48,236 nucleotides of DNA from Prevotella sp. (GCA_017478085.1 JAFVEE010000068.1:1-48236), one strand, 5' to 3'. Positions 17,743 through 27,800 are shown, counted from the stretch's first letter. Made by a program: numbers and translations. The notes: generated from the letters alone by a model not told the origin.

Positions 17743-18685
17743 GATTTCTATGATAAGGTAAACAGATGTAATAGTAGACGATAAACGTGGCCGAGAGCAG
17801 GATGATGCCCAGGCGCACCCTGTCGCTCCACTCCACGTTGCGCGTCAGGTAGCTCTCGATGAAGGCCGCCACCACGAAGATGGGCACCGCCCCGATGACG
17901 ATGCGCAGCCCCCGCCTGGCCCCCATGCGCAGCGACCGCAGGCGCGAGTAGGTGCCGGGAAACAGGATGCTGTTGCCCAAGGCCAGGCCCGCCTCCCCGG
18001 CCACGATGATGGCCGAGATCTCGAGCGTGCCGTGCAGCCAGATGGCCAGCACCGACGGGCCCAGCACCCCGTGCTGCCAGAAGAAGGTCTGGAAGGAGCC
18101 CAGCATCAGTCCGTTCTGGAAGAGCACCCAGCCCGTGCCCAGGCTGGTCAGCCCCCCCAGCACGAAGGCCAGGAACGACACGTAGATGTTGTTCGATGCA
18201 ATGGCAATGAACATCAGGCTGCTGTCCCCGCTTTTATAGACGGCCATAGGCTCGCCCCGGTGTATGTTCTCGAGCGTCATCTCGACGTAGCGGTCGCCCA
18301 GCACGAAGCGGGCAAAGTCGGCATCGAGCAGTTGCGACACCATGCCTATGAAGGCCGAGACGAGGAAAATGAGGAAGGAGGCCAGCAGCACGCCGCGCGA
18401 CTGCCACATGGTGTCGGGCACCTCGCGCGTCCAGAACGTAATCAGGCGGCTCCACCGCTCGCGCTTGTAGCGGTAGATGCCGCCGTGCAGGGCCGAGGCC
18501 AGGGCGTTCAGGTAGTGCGTGATGCGCGACTGGCGGTAGTGGGTCTGGGCAAAGCTCAGGTCGCTGGTCACGTCGATGTAGGCATCGGCCAGCTCGTCGG
18601 GACTGGCCGCGCCCGTATCGGCGGCCAGCTGCTCTGCCTGCCGCCATTTCTCGATGTTCTGCCTGATAAATGCTGCCTCTTTCAT
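17690..18685 (-). CDS. SpoIIM family (stage II sporulation protein M-like) membrane protein
   Basis: The 331-residue protein has a charged N-terminal helical domain of about 95 residues followed by several membrane helices and Gly-rich loops, including the stretch LGTGWVLFQNGLMLGSF and a following GTLEISAI, typical of the SpoIIM/DUF95 family. Despite the name, the family is widespread in non-sporulating bacteria, often beside RDD and MoxR genes, as here. It is the first gene of the minus-strand cluster and has its own promoter (18708-18738). The divergent RDD gene starts only 79 bp away. Molecular function is unknown. Confidence 0.85.
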   Translation of the reverse strand: MKEAAFIRQNIEKWRQAEQLAADTGAASPDELADAYIDVTSDLSFAQTHYRQSRITHYLNALASALHGGIYRYKRERWSRLITFWTREVPDTMWQSRGVLLASFLIFLVSAFIGMVSQLLDADFARFVLGDRYVEMTLENIHRGEPMAVYKSGDSSLMFIAIASNNIYVSFLAFVLGGLTSLGTGWVLFQNGLMLGSFQTFFWQHGVLGPSVLAIWLHGTLEISAIIVAGEAGLALGNSILFPGTYSRLRSLRMGARRGLRIVIGAVPIFVVAAFIESYLTRNVEWSDRVRLGIILLSATFIVYYYICLPYHRNHGTRNTEDSALQDAHLL

Positions 18686-18707
18686 TATTTTTACACAAAA
18701 AGTGGAG

Positions 18708-18738
18708 CAAAAGTAATAAAAATATCTTATATTTGCAA
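18708..18738 (-). promoter_or_regulatory. Bacteroidota-type promoter for the SpoIIM-MoxR-DUF58 cluster
   Basis: On the minus strand a TTG (18738-18736) and TACTTTTG (18715-18708) are 20 bp apart, matching the -33 TTTG and -7 TAnnTTTG pattern known for Bacteroides. The start codon of the SpoIIM gene is about 22 nt further on. Confidence 0.65.
18728..18735 (+). promoter_or_regulatory. Putative -7 box of the RDD gene promoter
   Basis: TATATTTG fits TAnnTTTG and lies 29 nt before the RDD start codon. No good -33 element is visible upstream. It overlaps the divergent promoter of the SpoIIM gene, so the two may compete. Confidence 0.45.
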
Positions 18739-18764
18739 CGTTTTTCGCGAAAACTCTTCAACAA

Positions 18765-19469
18765 ATGGCAGAAACAGGTATCCTAACGGGTCAGTACGTG
18801 CGCATAGAGCTGCCCACGGCCAGTCCGGGCGACCGAATGGTGGCCCAGCTCATCGACTGGTTTGTGCAGCTGGCCTATCTGGTATTGCTCTTCTTTATCG
18901 ACGAAGAGGCGAACGGCCTGTCGCAGCGGGTGCTGTTTATTCTCCTGGCCCCCATCTTTCTCTACCCGCTGCTGTGCGAGGTGCTGAACCACGGGCAGTC
19001 GTTCGGCAAGTGGGTGCGGGGCCTGCGGGTGGTGATGCGCGACGGTGCCACGCCCACGCTCTCGGCCTACCTGCTGCGCTGGCTCTTCATCATTGTCGAC
19101 GGGCCCATGATGGCCTATATGGGGCTGCTCGTCATTGCCCTTACGCGCAACCACCAGCGCATAGGCGACCTGGTGGCGGGCACGGTGGTGGTGAAGCTGA
19201 ACACCTACTCGCGAATGAAGGTAAGCCTCGACGAGTTCGAGCAGTTCAGTGCCGACTACCGTCCGCGCTATGCCGCTGCCGCCGAGCTGTCGCTGGAGCA
19301 GGCCAACACCATCAGCCGCACGCTGCAGTCGTTCCACGACGAGCGCATAGGTCAGCTATCCCAGAAGGTTCAGCAGTTGCTCGGCGTCAAGAAGCAGGAG
19401 CCCCACGACTACGACTTCCTGCGCCGCATAGAGCGCGACTACCAGTACTACGCCTTAGAGGAGGTCTGA
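18765..19469 (+). CDS. RDD family membrane protein
   Basis: The 234-residue protein opens with a short soluble stretch, then the RDD signature: a helix with R-x-x-A-x-x-I-D-W (GDRMVAQLIDWF, around residue 25), a second helix, an aromatic/basic loop GKWVRGLRVV, a third helix and the motif RNHQRIGDLVAGTVVV. A soluble helical C-terminal tail of about 75 residues follows. RDD proteins are small membrane proteins of varied role (ion transport has been shown for some). Their genes recur beside SpoIIM and MoxR genes, here in divergent orientation with a 79-bp shared promoter region. Confidence 0.88.
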   Translation: MAETGILTGQYVRIELPTASPGDRMVAQLIDWFVQLAYLVLLFFIDEEANGLSQRVLFILLAPIFLYPLLCEVLNHGQSFGKWVRGLRVVMRDGATPTLSAYLLRWLFIIVDGPMMAYMGLLVIALTRNHQRIGDLVAGTVVVKLNTYSRMKVSLDEFEQFSADYRPRYAAAAELSLEQANTISRTLQSFHDERIGQLSQKVQQLLGVKKQEPHDYDFLRRIERDYQYYALEEV

Positions 19470-19519
19470 TTCCTCCCAAAACAATTTACTGTGAGAAAAT
19501 TTTCTGGCGAAAATTTTGT

Positions 19520-19656
19520 CGGAAAGAAATTCTCAGAAATTAATCAGAAATTATCCAGAAATACATTTTCCCGCTTTCGCATAAGAAATGCATTTTCCCG
19601 CTCGCACATATTATTTCTGAATATAATTTCTGGTAATTTCTAATAATTTCTTTCCG
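19520..19656. repeat. Long imperfect inverted repeat, about 44-bp arms
   Basis: The left arm (19520-19563, starting CGGAAAGAAATTCTCAGAAA) matches the reverse complement of the right arm (19612-19656, ending TAATAATTTCTTTCCG) with few mismatches and small gaps. The approximately 48-bp middle carries two direct copies of CATTTTCCCGCT (19564-19575, 19591-19602). It could be a strong bidirectional terminator or a remnant of a short foldback element; I see no clear target-site duplication. Confidence 0.75.
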
Positions 19657-19700
19657 AACAGGATTCCGTCAGGAATACTGCCCCCAGACAGTAGGAAAAC

Positions 19701-19803
19701 AACGGAGGCTCGGTTGACGATCAACGGAGGCTTCGTTCTTTTACAACGGAGCCTCCGTTAAGCAAGAACGGAGCCTTCGTTGAAGTGTAACGAAGGCTCC
19801 GTT
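19701..19803. repeat. Palindrome array 1: five 15-bp units at exact 22-bp period
   Basis: Units start at 19701, 19723, 19745, 19767 and 19789. They read AACGGAGGCTCGGTT, AACGGAGGCTTCGTT, AACGGAGCCTCCGTT, AACGGAGCCTTCGTT and AACGAAGGCTCCGTT. The 7-bp spacers (gacgatc, cttttac, aagcaag, gaagtgt) are unrelated. Each unit is a near-palindrome with a one-base centre, and units 4 and 5 are exact reverse complements. The array begins 40 bp beyond the aminopeptidase stop codon. A matching array lies at 33704-33806. Confidence 0.95.
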
Positions 19804-19842
19804 GTGTAACGGCCAAATTCTGACGGCCCTGGAGGCTCGGCA

Positions 19843-21657
19843 TCAAATGGGATCGGTGGCCTGCCGCAGCCACTCGCGGTCGGCCTCGTCGAGCAGGGGC
19901 GACAGGCGGTCGAAGACGGTGCGGTGGTAGTCGTTGAGCCACTGGCGCTCGTCGGGCGTGAGCATGGCGAGGTCGATGGGCCGCTTGTCGATGGGACAGA
20001 GCGTAAGCGGCTCCAACCGCAAGTAGCGGCCAAACTCGGTCTCCATGGCAGGCACGATGAGCATGGTGTTCTCAATGCGCACACCGAAACGACCGGCCAG
20101 ATAGATGCCCGGCTCGTTGGTGATGGTCATGCCCGGCAGTAGGGGCTGGGGCTTCCACTCCATACGGAACTGGTGAGGCCCCTCGTGCACGCTCAGGTAC
20201 GACCCCACGCCGTGACCCGTTCCGTGCAGGTAGTTCATGCCCTCGCGCCACATAAACTGGCGGGCCAGCACATCGAGCTGGGTGCCCGTGGTGCGCTCGG
20301 GGAAGATGGCGCGGGCCAGGGCGATGTGTCCCTTCAGCACCAGCGTGTAGACGTGGCACTGCTCGTCGGTGAGCGGGCCCAGGGCAATGGTGCGGGTGAT
20401 GTCGGTGGTGCCGTCCTGGTACTGCGCGCCGCTATCGAGCAGCAGCAGTCCCTTGGGTTGCAGGGGGACGTCGGTCTCGGGCGTGGCCTCGTAGTGCACG
20501 ATGGCCCCGTGCTCCTCGTAGCCCGCAATGGTGTCGAACGACAGGTCGCGGAACAGGGGCTGCTCGGCCCGCAGGGCGGTGAGCTTGCGGTCGATGGAAA
20601 GCTCGGTGGGGCGCTCTGCGGGGTGGCCTGTGGGATGCGATTCCATCGCATCCTCCTCCAACCAGCGGAGGAACTTCACCATTGCCAGGCCGTCGCGAAA
20701 CATAGCGCGGCGATAACCGCCTATCTCGGTCTCGTTCTTCACAATCTTCATAGCGGGCACGGGCGACGGCTGGCGGATGATGTCGCGGGGCGAGGCCTTC
20801 ATCAGCGTGTAGCTGGTCTCCTGCGGATCCATCAGGATGGTCTGCTCGAAGTAGTCCTTCAGCCCGCGCTGCACGTTGGCATAGTCGTCTACCTGCACCC
20901 CATTGTCGCGCAGGTAGGCCTGCACCTCGGCAGTGAGCTTGGCCCGATTAATGAAGAGGGTGACGCTGGTGGTGGAGATGAGCAGGTAGGCCACGAAGAC
21001 GGGCGTGCAGTGAACGTCCTGCCCACGCAGGTTCAGCGTCCAGGCAATATCGTCGAGGGCCGACATGAGCATGCCATCGGCATGCTGCTCGCGCAGCGCA
21101 CGGCGAATGCGCTGCAGCTTCTCGGCGAAAGGCTCGCCCGCATACTCTAAGGGCTGAATCTCAACAGGGTTCAGCGGAATGTCGGGGCGGTCGCGCCACA
21201 ACTGGCGCAGCGGGTCCAGGTTGGTGCGCAGCGTCAGGCCGCCCTGCTTGCGTAGGTCCTGTATGAGCTCTTCCACATAGTCGGCCGAGCTCACCATGCC
21301 GTCGATGCCCACCTCGGTGGTATCGGCATGGCGCAGCTCTGCCCCTATCCACTCGCTGATGGTGGGCGTGCCCTCCAGCTTCAGCTTCATGAGCTGGAAG
21401 CCGGTGCCCCGCAGCTGCTCCTCGGCCGCCAGGAAGTAGCGGCTGTCGGTCCACAGGGCGGCACCCGTGAGGGTGACCACCGCTGTGCCGGCCGAGCCGT
21501 TGAATCCGCTTATCCACTCGCGGCCCTTCCAGTGGTCGGCCACATATTCGCTCTGGTGAGCATCGGTGCTGGGGAAGATGAAGGCCCCCAGGTGCTCGCG
21601 CTGCATCAGCTCGCGCAAGTCGGCCAGTCGTCTGGCTATTTCGGCTGTCTGTGTCAT
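19843..21657 (-). CDS. Aminopeptidase P family (M24B) metallopeptidase
   Basis: The 604-residue protein has two N-terminal creatinase-like domains and a C-terminal pita-bread catalytic domain. Visible metal ligands are the two Asp of DSGAQYQDGTTDITR, the His of HGTGHGVG and the Glu of TNEPGIY, with a further Glu in GVRIEN. The length fits the long eukaryotic-like/Bacteroidota Xaa-Pro aminopeptidases rather than the 440-residue E. coli PepP. There is no signal peptide, so it should be cytosolic and release N-terminal residues preceding proline. The start overlaps the stop of the 59-residue peptide gene by 4 bp, which ties it to the surface-protein operon upstream. Why a peptidase sits there is unclear. 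Confidence 0.93.
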   Translation of the reverse strand: MTQTAEIARRLADLRELMQREHLGAFIFPSTDAHQSEYVADHWKGREWISGFNGSAGTAVVTLTGAALWTDSRYFLAAEEQLRGTGFQLMKLKLEGTPTISEWIGAELRHADTTEVGIDGMVSSADYVEELIQDLRKQGGLTLRTNLDPLRQLWRDRPDIPLNPVEIQPLEYAGEPFAEKLQRIRRALREQHADGMLMSALDDIAWTLNLRGQDVHCTPVFVAYLLISTTSVTLFINRAKLTAEVQAYLRDNGVQVDDYANVQRGLKDYFEQTILMDPQETSYTLMKASPRDIIRQPSPVPAMKIVKNETEIGGYRRAMFRDGLAMVKFLRWLEEDAMESHPTGHPAERPTELSIDRKLTALRAEQPLFRDLSFDTIAGYEEHGAIVHYEATPETDVPLQPKGLLLLDSGAQYQDGTTDITRTIALGPLTDEQCHVYTLVLKGHIALARAIFPERTTGTQLDVLARQFMWREGMNYLHGTGHGVGSYLSVHEGPHQFRMEWKPQPLLPGMTITNEPGIYLAGRFGVRIENTMLIVPAMETEFGRYLRLEPLTLCPIDKRPIDLAMLTPDERQWLNDYHRTVFDRLSPLLDEADREWLRQATDPI

Positions 21658-21833
21658 TCCATCTCGTTTTCGTCATCGTCCCAGATGCTGCGACGACGGT
21701 TTTCGCGTGCATCGGCATCTTCGGGCTTGATGTATTTATCAGGGTCTACTTCCACATGTTCGGAGGCACTCATCAGGGGTTGGGAAGCAAGCACTATCTC
21801 GGTGAGAACGGGTTTCAAATATATCTTTTTCAT
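21654..21833 (-). CDS. Small acidic protein of 59 residues, unknown function
   Basis: A short frame opens with MKKIYLKPVLTEIVLASQPL, continues with an Asp/Glu- and Arg-rich stretch and ends WDDDENEME. Its stop overlaps the start codon of the aminopeptidase gene by 4 bp (ATGA), and its start lies 27 bp after the giant cohesin-like gene. This spacing supports real translation. The N-terminal pattern K-K-x-Y-x-K-P-x-x-T-E resembles, from memory, many short uncharacterised Bacteroidales proteins. No signal peptide or membrane helix is evident. No function can be assigned. Confidence 0.72.
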   Translation of the reverse strand: MKKIYLKPVLTEIVLASQPLMSASEHVEVDPDKYIKPEDADARENRRRSIWDDDENEME

Positions 21834-21860
21834 ACGATCGTCATGTTTTTGAGGGGTTCA

Positions 21861-24800
21861 TTACTTCATAGTTACTTTCTTTCCTCCTTGCAGGTAGACA
21901 CCCTTGCGCACGGGGCGGGTGTTCAGCCTGCGACCATCGAGCAGGTACCAGCCATCGGCCTGGGCATCGGCGGTGCCAACGCTCTTGATGGCCGAAGCAT
22001 CGTCGTCGAAGCGCATACTGATGCTGCGCACGCCGGAAGGATCGTCGCCAAGCAGACTGGTGGGCACGGGCAGATAGGCCTTGCCTGCGGGCAGGCGGCC
22101 ATTATCAGACTTGCCGAACACGCCATTCGAGAGCAGGAAGTTGGTGTAGTCGCCACTGGTCCTGGTCAGGTCGGTAGCCTCGACGGCACCCACCAGCATA
22201 TTGACCTGCGGGGCAATCGTGGTGGCCGAACGCTGCAACAGGTAGCGCTTGCCGCCACCCTCGCTGCGCAGCACCAGGCCCTCGGCAGCGGGAGCCTCGC
22301 CTACCTCGTCCATAGCCACATAGCGCTCGGCGTGGTTGTAGCGGGTAACGGCGTAGGCCTTGATGCCCTCGGTACGGGTGAAATCGATGCCCACGGCACA
22401 GGCAAAGGTGGTGAGCTCCTTGGCAGGCTCGATGAACGGCGTGAGCAGGGGCTCTACGTCGGCACTGAGCGACGGGTCTTCCTCATAGTCCTTCATCGTG
22501 ACGTAGCCCACGTAGATATTGGTCAAAGACGAGCAGCCCTGGAAGGCGCGGTCTTCGAGCGAAAGGGCCTGCTGGCTCTCGAGCGTCAGGGTGGTCATAT
22601 CGGCACAGTGGTCGAAGGCTCCGTAGGTGGCAGGATCGTTCTTGTCGCCACCAACGCCCGTCACGGGATATTCGCGCTCGCGCAGCACCGTGGCGGCAGG
22701 CACCACCACATGGCCCGAAGGCAGCGGACTGACCTGGGTGGCGTCGATGAGCGTCACCGAAGCCATGTCGTCGTTAAGCTGGTAGATCCAGCCCTGCTGG
22801 TCGGTGACCAGGTCGCCGGGAACGAGCTTCTTGCGGAACACGGCGGTGTAGGTGGCATCGTCGGTCACGCGCACGGTCATTGACCACTGGGCATCGGCTA
22901 TCTTCTCGCCGTCGAGCAGCCAGCACTCGAACTCGTAGCCTTGCTTGGCACGGGCATTGAGCACAAGCTCCTCGCCCCAGTCGTAGGGCACCGTGCCCAG
23001 CGTGCCACGGCTCAGCTCGCCCCACTCCTCGTTGTTCACCTCGACGGTGATGAGGCAGCGACGGGCCGAGAAGTGGGCCCGCAGCGATGCGGGGCCCCAT
23101 ACCTCGTAGGTGAGCTCGGGCTGACTGTCGGCCTGCTTCTGGCCGTCGATGCTCCAGTAGTCGAACTGGTAGCCCTCGGCGGGCGTGGCCGTGAAGGTGT
23201 GGGGGCCGTAGCTGTACTCGCCACTCTCCTGGTCTATCGAGCCAAAGTCTTCCTGCGGAGCCACGGCCAGGTCTATGTAGGCCGTGCCGTCGAGCTGCTC
23301 GGTCCACGACACCTGGAGGTCGTCGCCCTTCATATAGTCGCGGGCAGCAATGCGCACCTTACTCACCAGGAGCGTCAGGCTGTGCGGGCCGGGCACCTCG
23401 TCGAGAGCCGAGAGGTCAAGCTCCCACACGTCCTTGTTCGTTCCCGTGCCGGTAATGGTCATCTGGTCCATGCTGTTCCAGGCGGCATCGCGGACCGTGA
23501 GCTGCAGGGCGTTCTTCTTCAGGCTCTGGTAAATGGCGCCCGTGAAGTCGATCTGGGCCTTGACCACGCGCTCGGTGACGGTGGCGCCGCTCTCCACCTC
23601 CTGGCCACTGGCCGTAAAGAGGCGGATGCTCAGAGGCTCAACATCGCTGCCGGGGCGCTGCTCGTAGTGCAGGGTGTAGGTCTCGCCCTCCTCGCCAACC
23701 TGGTCGGCAAAGTGCAGCTGGTTCTCCTCGATATAGGTAAGGTCGCTCTGCAGCGTGCGGCTGGTCTGCCAGAAGTTGGCCTGGCTCATGAGCTTGCCGT
23801 CGCTCTGGCGCACCACCTGGGTGAGGAGCATCTTGCCGTTGGTGGGGTCGTGCAGGCGGCCATATACCCAGCTGGCATTCTCGCTCGTCACGGTAAGCGT
23901 ATATTCCTGGCCGCCGCCAGTGATGGTGGCGTTCTGGCTCACGTCGGCAATAGCACCGCCATCGCTGCCGTCGCTATAGAGCACGCGGTCGGGACGGGCC
24001 ACCTCGCGGTCGTTCTCAACAATGAGCATCACGTCGGCCTGGGCCAGCAGCTCGGCCTCGGTGAGGTCGTCTTCCTCGCTACCGGCGAGCTCGGTGGTGT
24101 TCATATTCTTCACCGTGCGGAACAGCTCGACCACGTCGTTCACGGTGATCTTCGTGCGGTTGGCAGCCTTGGCCTGCAACGTCTGCGACAAACGGTCGAA
24201 GGCGTCGACACGGCCACCCTGCTCGCTCTTGTAGAGCCAGCGCGAGGTGATGCCCTGGCCTGCCTTGATGCTCTGAAGGGCGTGGCTGCTGAAGTCGCCG
24301 GAGGCCACCTCGCTGAGCGACTGGGCCTCGGTAGTGTAGCTGATAGGCTCGAAGGTGGTAAGGTCGCGCACCACGGGCTGGCGCGAGGTGAGGCTCACCT
24401 CGTCGACATCGAGCAGGGCCGTGTTCTGCACGAGGGTAGCCATCTGGGCCGTACCGCCCTCACCGGGGAAGTAGCGCTGCACAATGGGGGTGACCACCAG
24501 CTCGCCACGACCGTTCACGGTAATCTTGACCTGGGGCAGCGTAGCGGTGTGCATGATGCCGTCGGCGGCATTGCTATAGACGAGCAGGCCACCCACGTAG
24601 TAGACGTGACTGCCATCGGCTGCAGCCTCGGGCAGGGGGGTGAACGTGAGGCGCATGGTGCCGGTGGTGTTGCCGTTGAGCGACAGCGTGCCGGTAGCCT
24701 CCTCGGTGAAGCCGGTCAGCTCGCCACGCTCAAGGGTGAAGCGGTCGCTGTAGTCGGCGGCCACATCGTCGCCATCGTCGCTCACCATCGAGGCAAAGCT

Positions 24801-27800
24801 AATGTAGTGGAAGTTGCCCTCCTGGCCGTTCTTCACGGTCAGCGTGGCCGTGAAGGGCTCGCCGGTCACTACGTCGCTCACGTCGTCGAACTGAAGCCAG
24901 AAGCTGCTGTTCTTCGTGGGCAGGGCCACCGTGGGCTTGGGTCCCTGGGGCTCAGGATCGTTCTTAGTCCCGGGATAGAAATCATCGTCATCGCCATCAT
25001 CGTCGCCGTCGTCGCCACCATCATCGTCGCCAATGTCATCGTCGTCGATAATGGGAGGCGGAAGGATGCGGCCCTCCTCGAAGCAGCCCATCAGAGCCTG
25101 GTAGGTATCGTCCTCACTCAGGTCCTGGCCGTCGATGGTGAAGCCATAGTGCAGGCGCAGCTTGCCGATGATGCGACGGCGCTGCGGCTCGTCGCCACCC
25201 TCATAGTGAATGCGCACCACGGCAGTGCCGCCATTGGCAGCAAGGGTGAGGGGAGCATCGTTCTCGAGCGAGAGCGTGGCACCCTCGATGGTGGGCAGGT
25301 GCAGCCTTACGTTGGTGGCCTCGTAGATGCCCACATTGGTCAGGCGCACGTCGATATCCTCGTGGCCGCAGTCGAAGCCTTCCTCTGGCAGCTCGGCCAG
25401 CACGATGGCCTGCGGGGCATCGCGGTCTACGTCCAGATTGTTAACGGCGGTATAGCTGGCATCGTCCAGGCTCTGCGTCACCACATAGTCTACGATGACT
25501 GCCTGGTAGGGCAGCAGGAAGGTCATCTGGCGCTCCTCGTCGGGGCCCATCACCAGCGTGCGGCTCTGGGTCTTATGGCGCGGGGCTTCCAGCGTCACGG
25601 TGTAGGTGCCCTGGGCTATGTGGTCGGTCTGCCAGTGGCCGTCGTTGCCAATGGTGCCGGTCATCACTTGCTGACCCGTAGCGGCATTGCTGATGGTAAT
25701 CTGCGCACCGCTCACGTGGCTATAGTCCTGATTGGCCAGGGTGTAGACATCGTTGGCAGCGATGTCGAGCTTCGACCACTCGGTACCAACCACCGTTACG
25801 CGGATGGGCAGCACGTGGCCCTTGCCCTCCTGAGGGGTGATGCTGAGCTGACCATCGAGCACCTGGCCGCTGTGCATGCCAGGACGATGGGTGAGCAGCA
25901 GGTGGATCCAGCCCGTCTTACCGCCTTCGACCGAAGGCATGGGGCTGGCCGTGAGGCTCGACAGCCAGTCGCCGCCCGAGGTGCCAATCTCTATCTGGCC
26001 AGTGGCCTTGTTGCCCTTGTTGGCAATCTTCACCCACAGGTCGCGGGTGCTGCCCACGAGCAGCGTGGTGGTGAGTCGGCCGTCGACGAACTGCAAATCG
26101 CTGATAGGATCGACCTCGATGACGGGCGTAGGCTCGCGGTAGGTCAGCGAGAGGCGCGTGGTAGAGCGGGCGCCCTCGGCAGTCTCGGCCACGAAGCCAA
26201 TGGTGTGGGTGCCAGCGGTCATCGACTCGTCGATGGCGAGCTGATAGTCTATTTCAAGGTAGCTGCCTGCTGCCAGCGAACCAGGCAGCGTGCCGGGCAG
26301 CGTCTGGCCGTTGTAGCTGAACGACAGGGCGCAACCGGCAGGCAGCGTGGTGGGCTGACTGATGGCAATGCCCGACACGGAACGGCCCGAATTGTTGCGC
26401 AGGCGCAGCTTTCCGGTCACGGTATTGGCACCGCTGATGGTGCGGCTGCTCACGTCGGCCGAGAGGTAAATGGTGTAGACGTTGACCTGCTTCGAGAGGG
26501 CAGCATCGGTCTGGCCGATGGCACGGGCGCTCACGGTGAGCATGCCCGTGGCCGACGAGCTGATGCGCAGGTAGGCCTCAAAGGTTCCGTCATACTCGTT
26601 GATGGCCACCGTCTGCCGGGTGGTGCCTTGTCCGTTGCCGGAGAGGGCAATGCTCACCTGCTGGCCTTCCAGTCCGTTGGGCAGCAGCGAACTGACGCGA
26701 CCCGTCACGCGAATCTCGTCGTTGGGCAGATAGTTGTCCTTGTCGGTATCGAGCTCCTGCAAGGCGAAGGGGGCCTCAATGTTCATGCGGAAGAACTGCT
26801 GGCTCACGTTGTTCTGAGTGCTGAACTCGCTGATGGCACCGTCGCCGTTCACACGGGCATACAAGTAGTAGACACCCGTAAGCTGGGGCAGCGTCACCGT
26901 GTAGGTGAAGGTCTTGGTCTCGTCGATCTCGATGGCCTCGGTGGTGGGCACCGAAACGATGTGGGTGCTGTGCGTGTAGCGGCCCAGCACGGAGTTGTCG
27001 GCCAGGTAGAAGTCAATCTGCATGCCAGCAGGCAACTGGGCGGTACCCGTGTTGGTAATGGTGGCCGTGAGGGTGGCCTCCATGCCCGAGTAGAGGGGAC
27101 TGGTGGTGGTTCCCACCGTGGTGCAGACGGCATCGGGCAGCGTGCGGTCGGTAATGTTGAGCACGGCCTGGGTGCCGTTCAGCCCGTCGGCCTGAGCCTC
27201 AATGGTCAGCGAACGGTCGTCGTCCTCGGTCTGGTTGCGCTTGATGCTTACGGTGAACGAGGTGCTCGTCTGGCCCGAGCCAAACGTTACGCTGGTGGGC
27301 ATCGACACATCGTCGGGCAGCGAGGCACTGAGCAGCACCGTCTGCGACTGCGAAGCCGACACCACGTGGCGCACGAGGGTGAACGTCACCGACGAGCCTT
27401 CGCTGCGGGCCACCTGCACGGGCGAAATGGAGAGGTAGGGCTCTTCATCGTCGGTCACGGTGAGGCGGGCCGAGCTGCTGGCGCGGTCGGTAGAAGAGGC
27501 TACCTGCTGACTGGCAGCCACATAGAGGGCAGCCGTGAGAGTATAGCTGCGCGTGCCGTCGACAGCCGTATTGTCGGCCACGCCAACGGGCACCTGCACT
27601 TGCTTCTCGCCAGCGGGAATCTGCACCTGCTGCTGCGAGAAGAAGGCATTGTTCTGATTGCTGCTCGACAGCCAGATGGTGACCGTCTGGTCGAAGCCAC
27701 GGTCGCGGCTGATAGTGGCCACGGCGGCCTGCGAACCGGCATTCTCGCACACGGTGGTGGGAGCCACGGCAAGCGTGATCTCCGGGCGGTCGTTGTCATA

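Larger units (their letters stand above)
19470..19842. other. 373-bp non-coding region between convergent genes
   Basis: I find no gene here. The left part is AT-rich with A/T palindromes (for example AGAAAATTTTCT near 19495) and a long imperfect inverted repeat (19520-19656). The right part holds the five-unit palindrome array (19701-19803). It separates the ends of the RDD gene and the aminopeptidase gene, so it should contain the terminators of both. Confidence 0.85.

Noticed and set aside
17690..18685. Evidence of sporulation from the SpoIIM-like gene
   Set aside because: The family is common in non-sporulating bacteria beside RDD and MoxR genes; nothing else in the window concerns sporulation.
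19520..19656. Insertion sequence or MITE
   Set aside because: No transposase and no convincing target-site duplication at the ends; left as an inverted repeat of unknown origin.
19701..19803. CRISPR array
   Set aside because: Repeats of 15 bp with 7-bp spacers are much too short, the units are full near-palindromes, and no cas gene is present. The same holds for 33704-33806.
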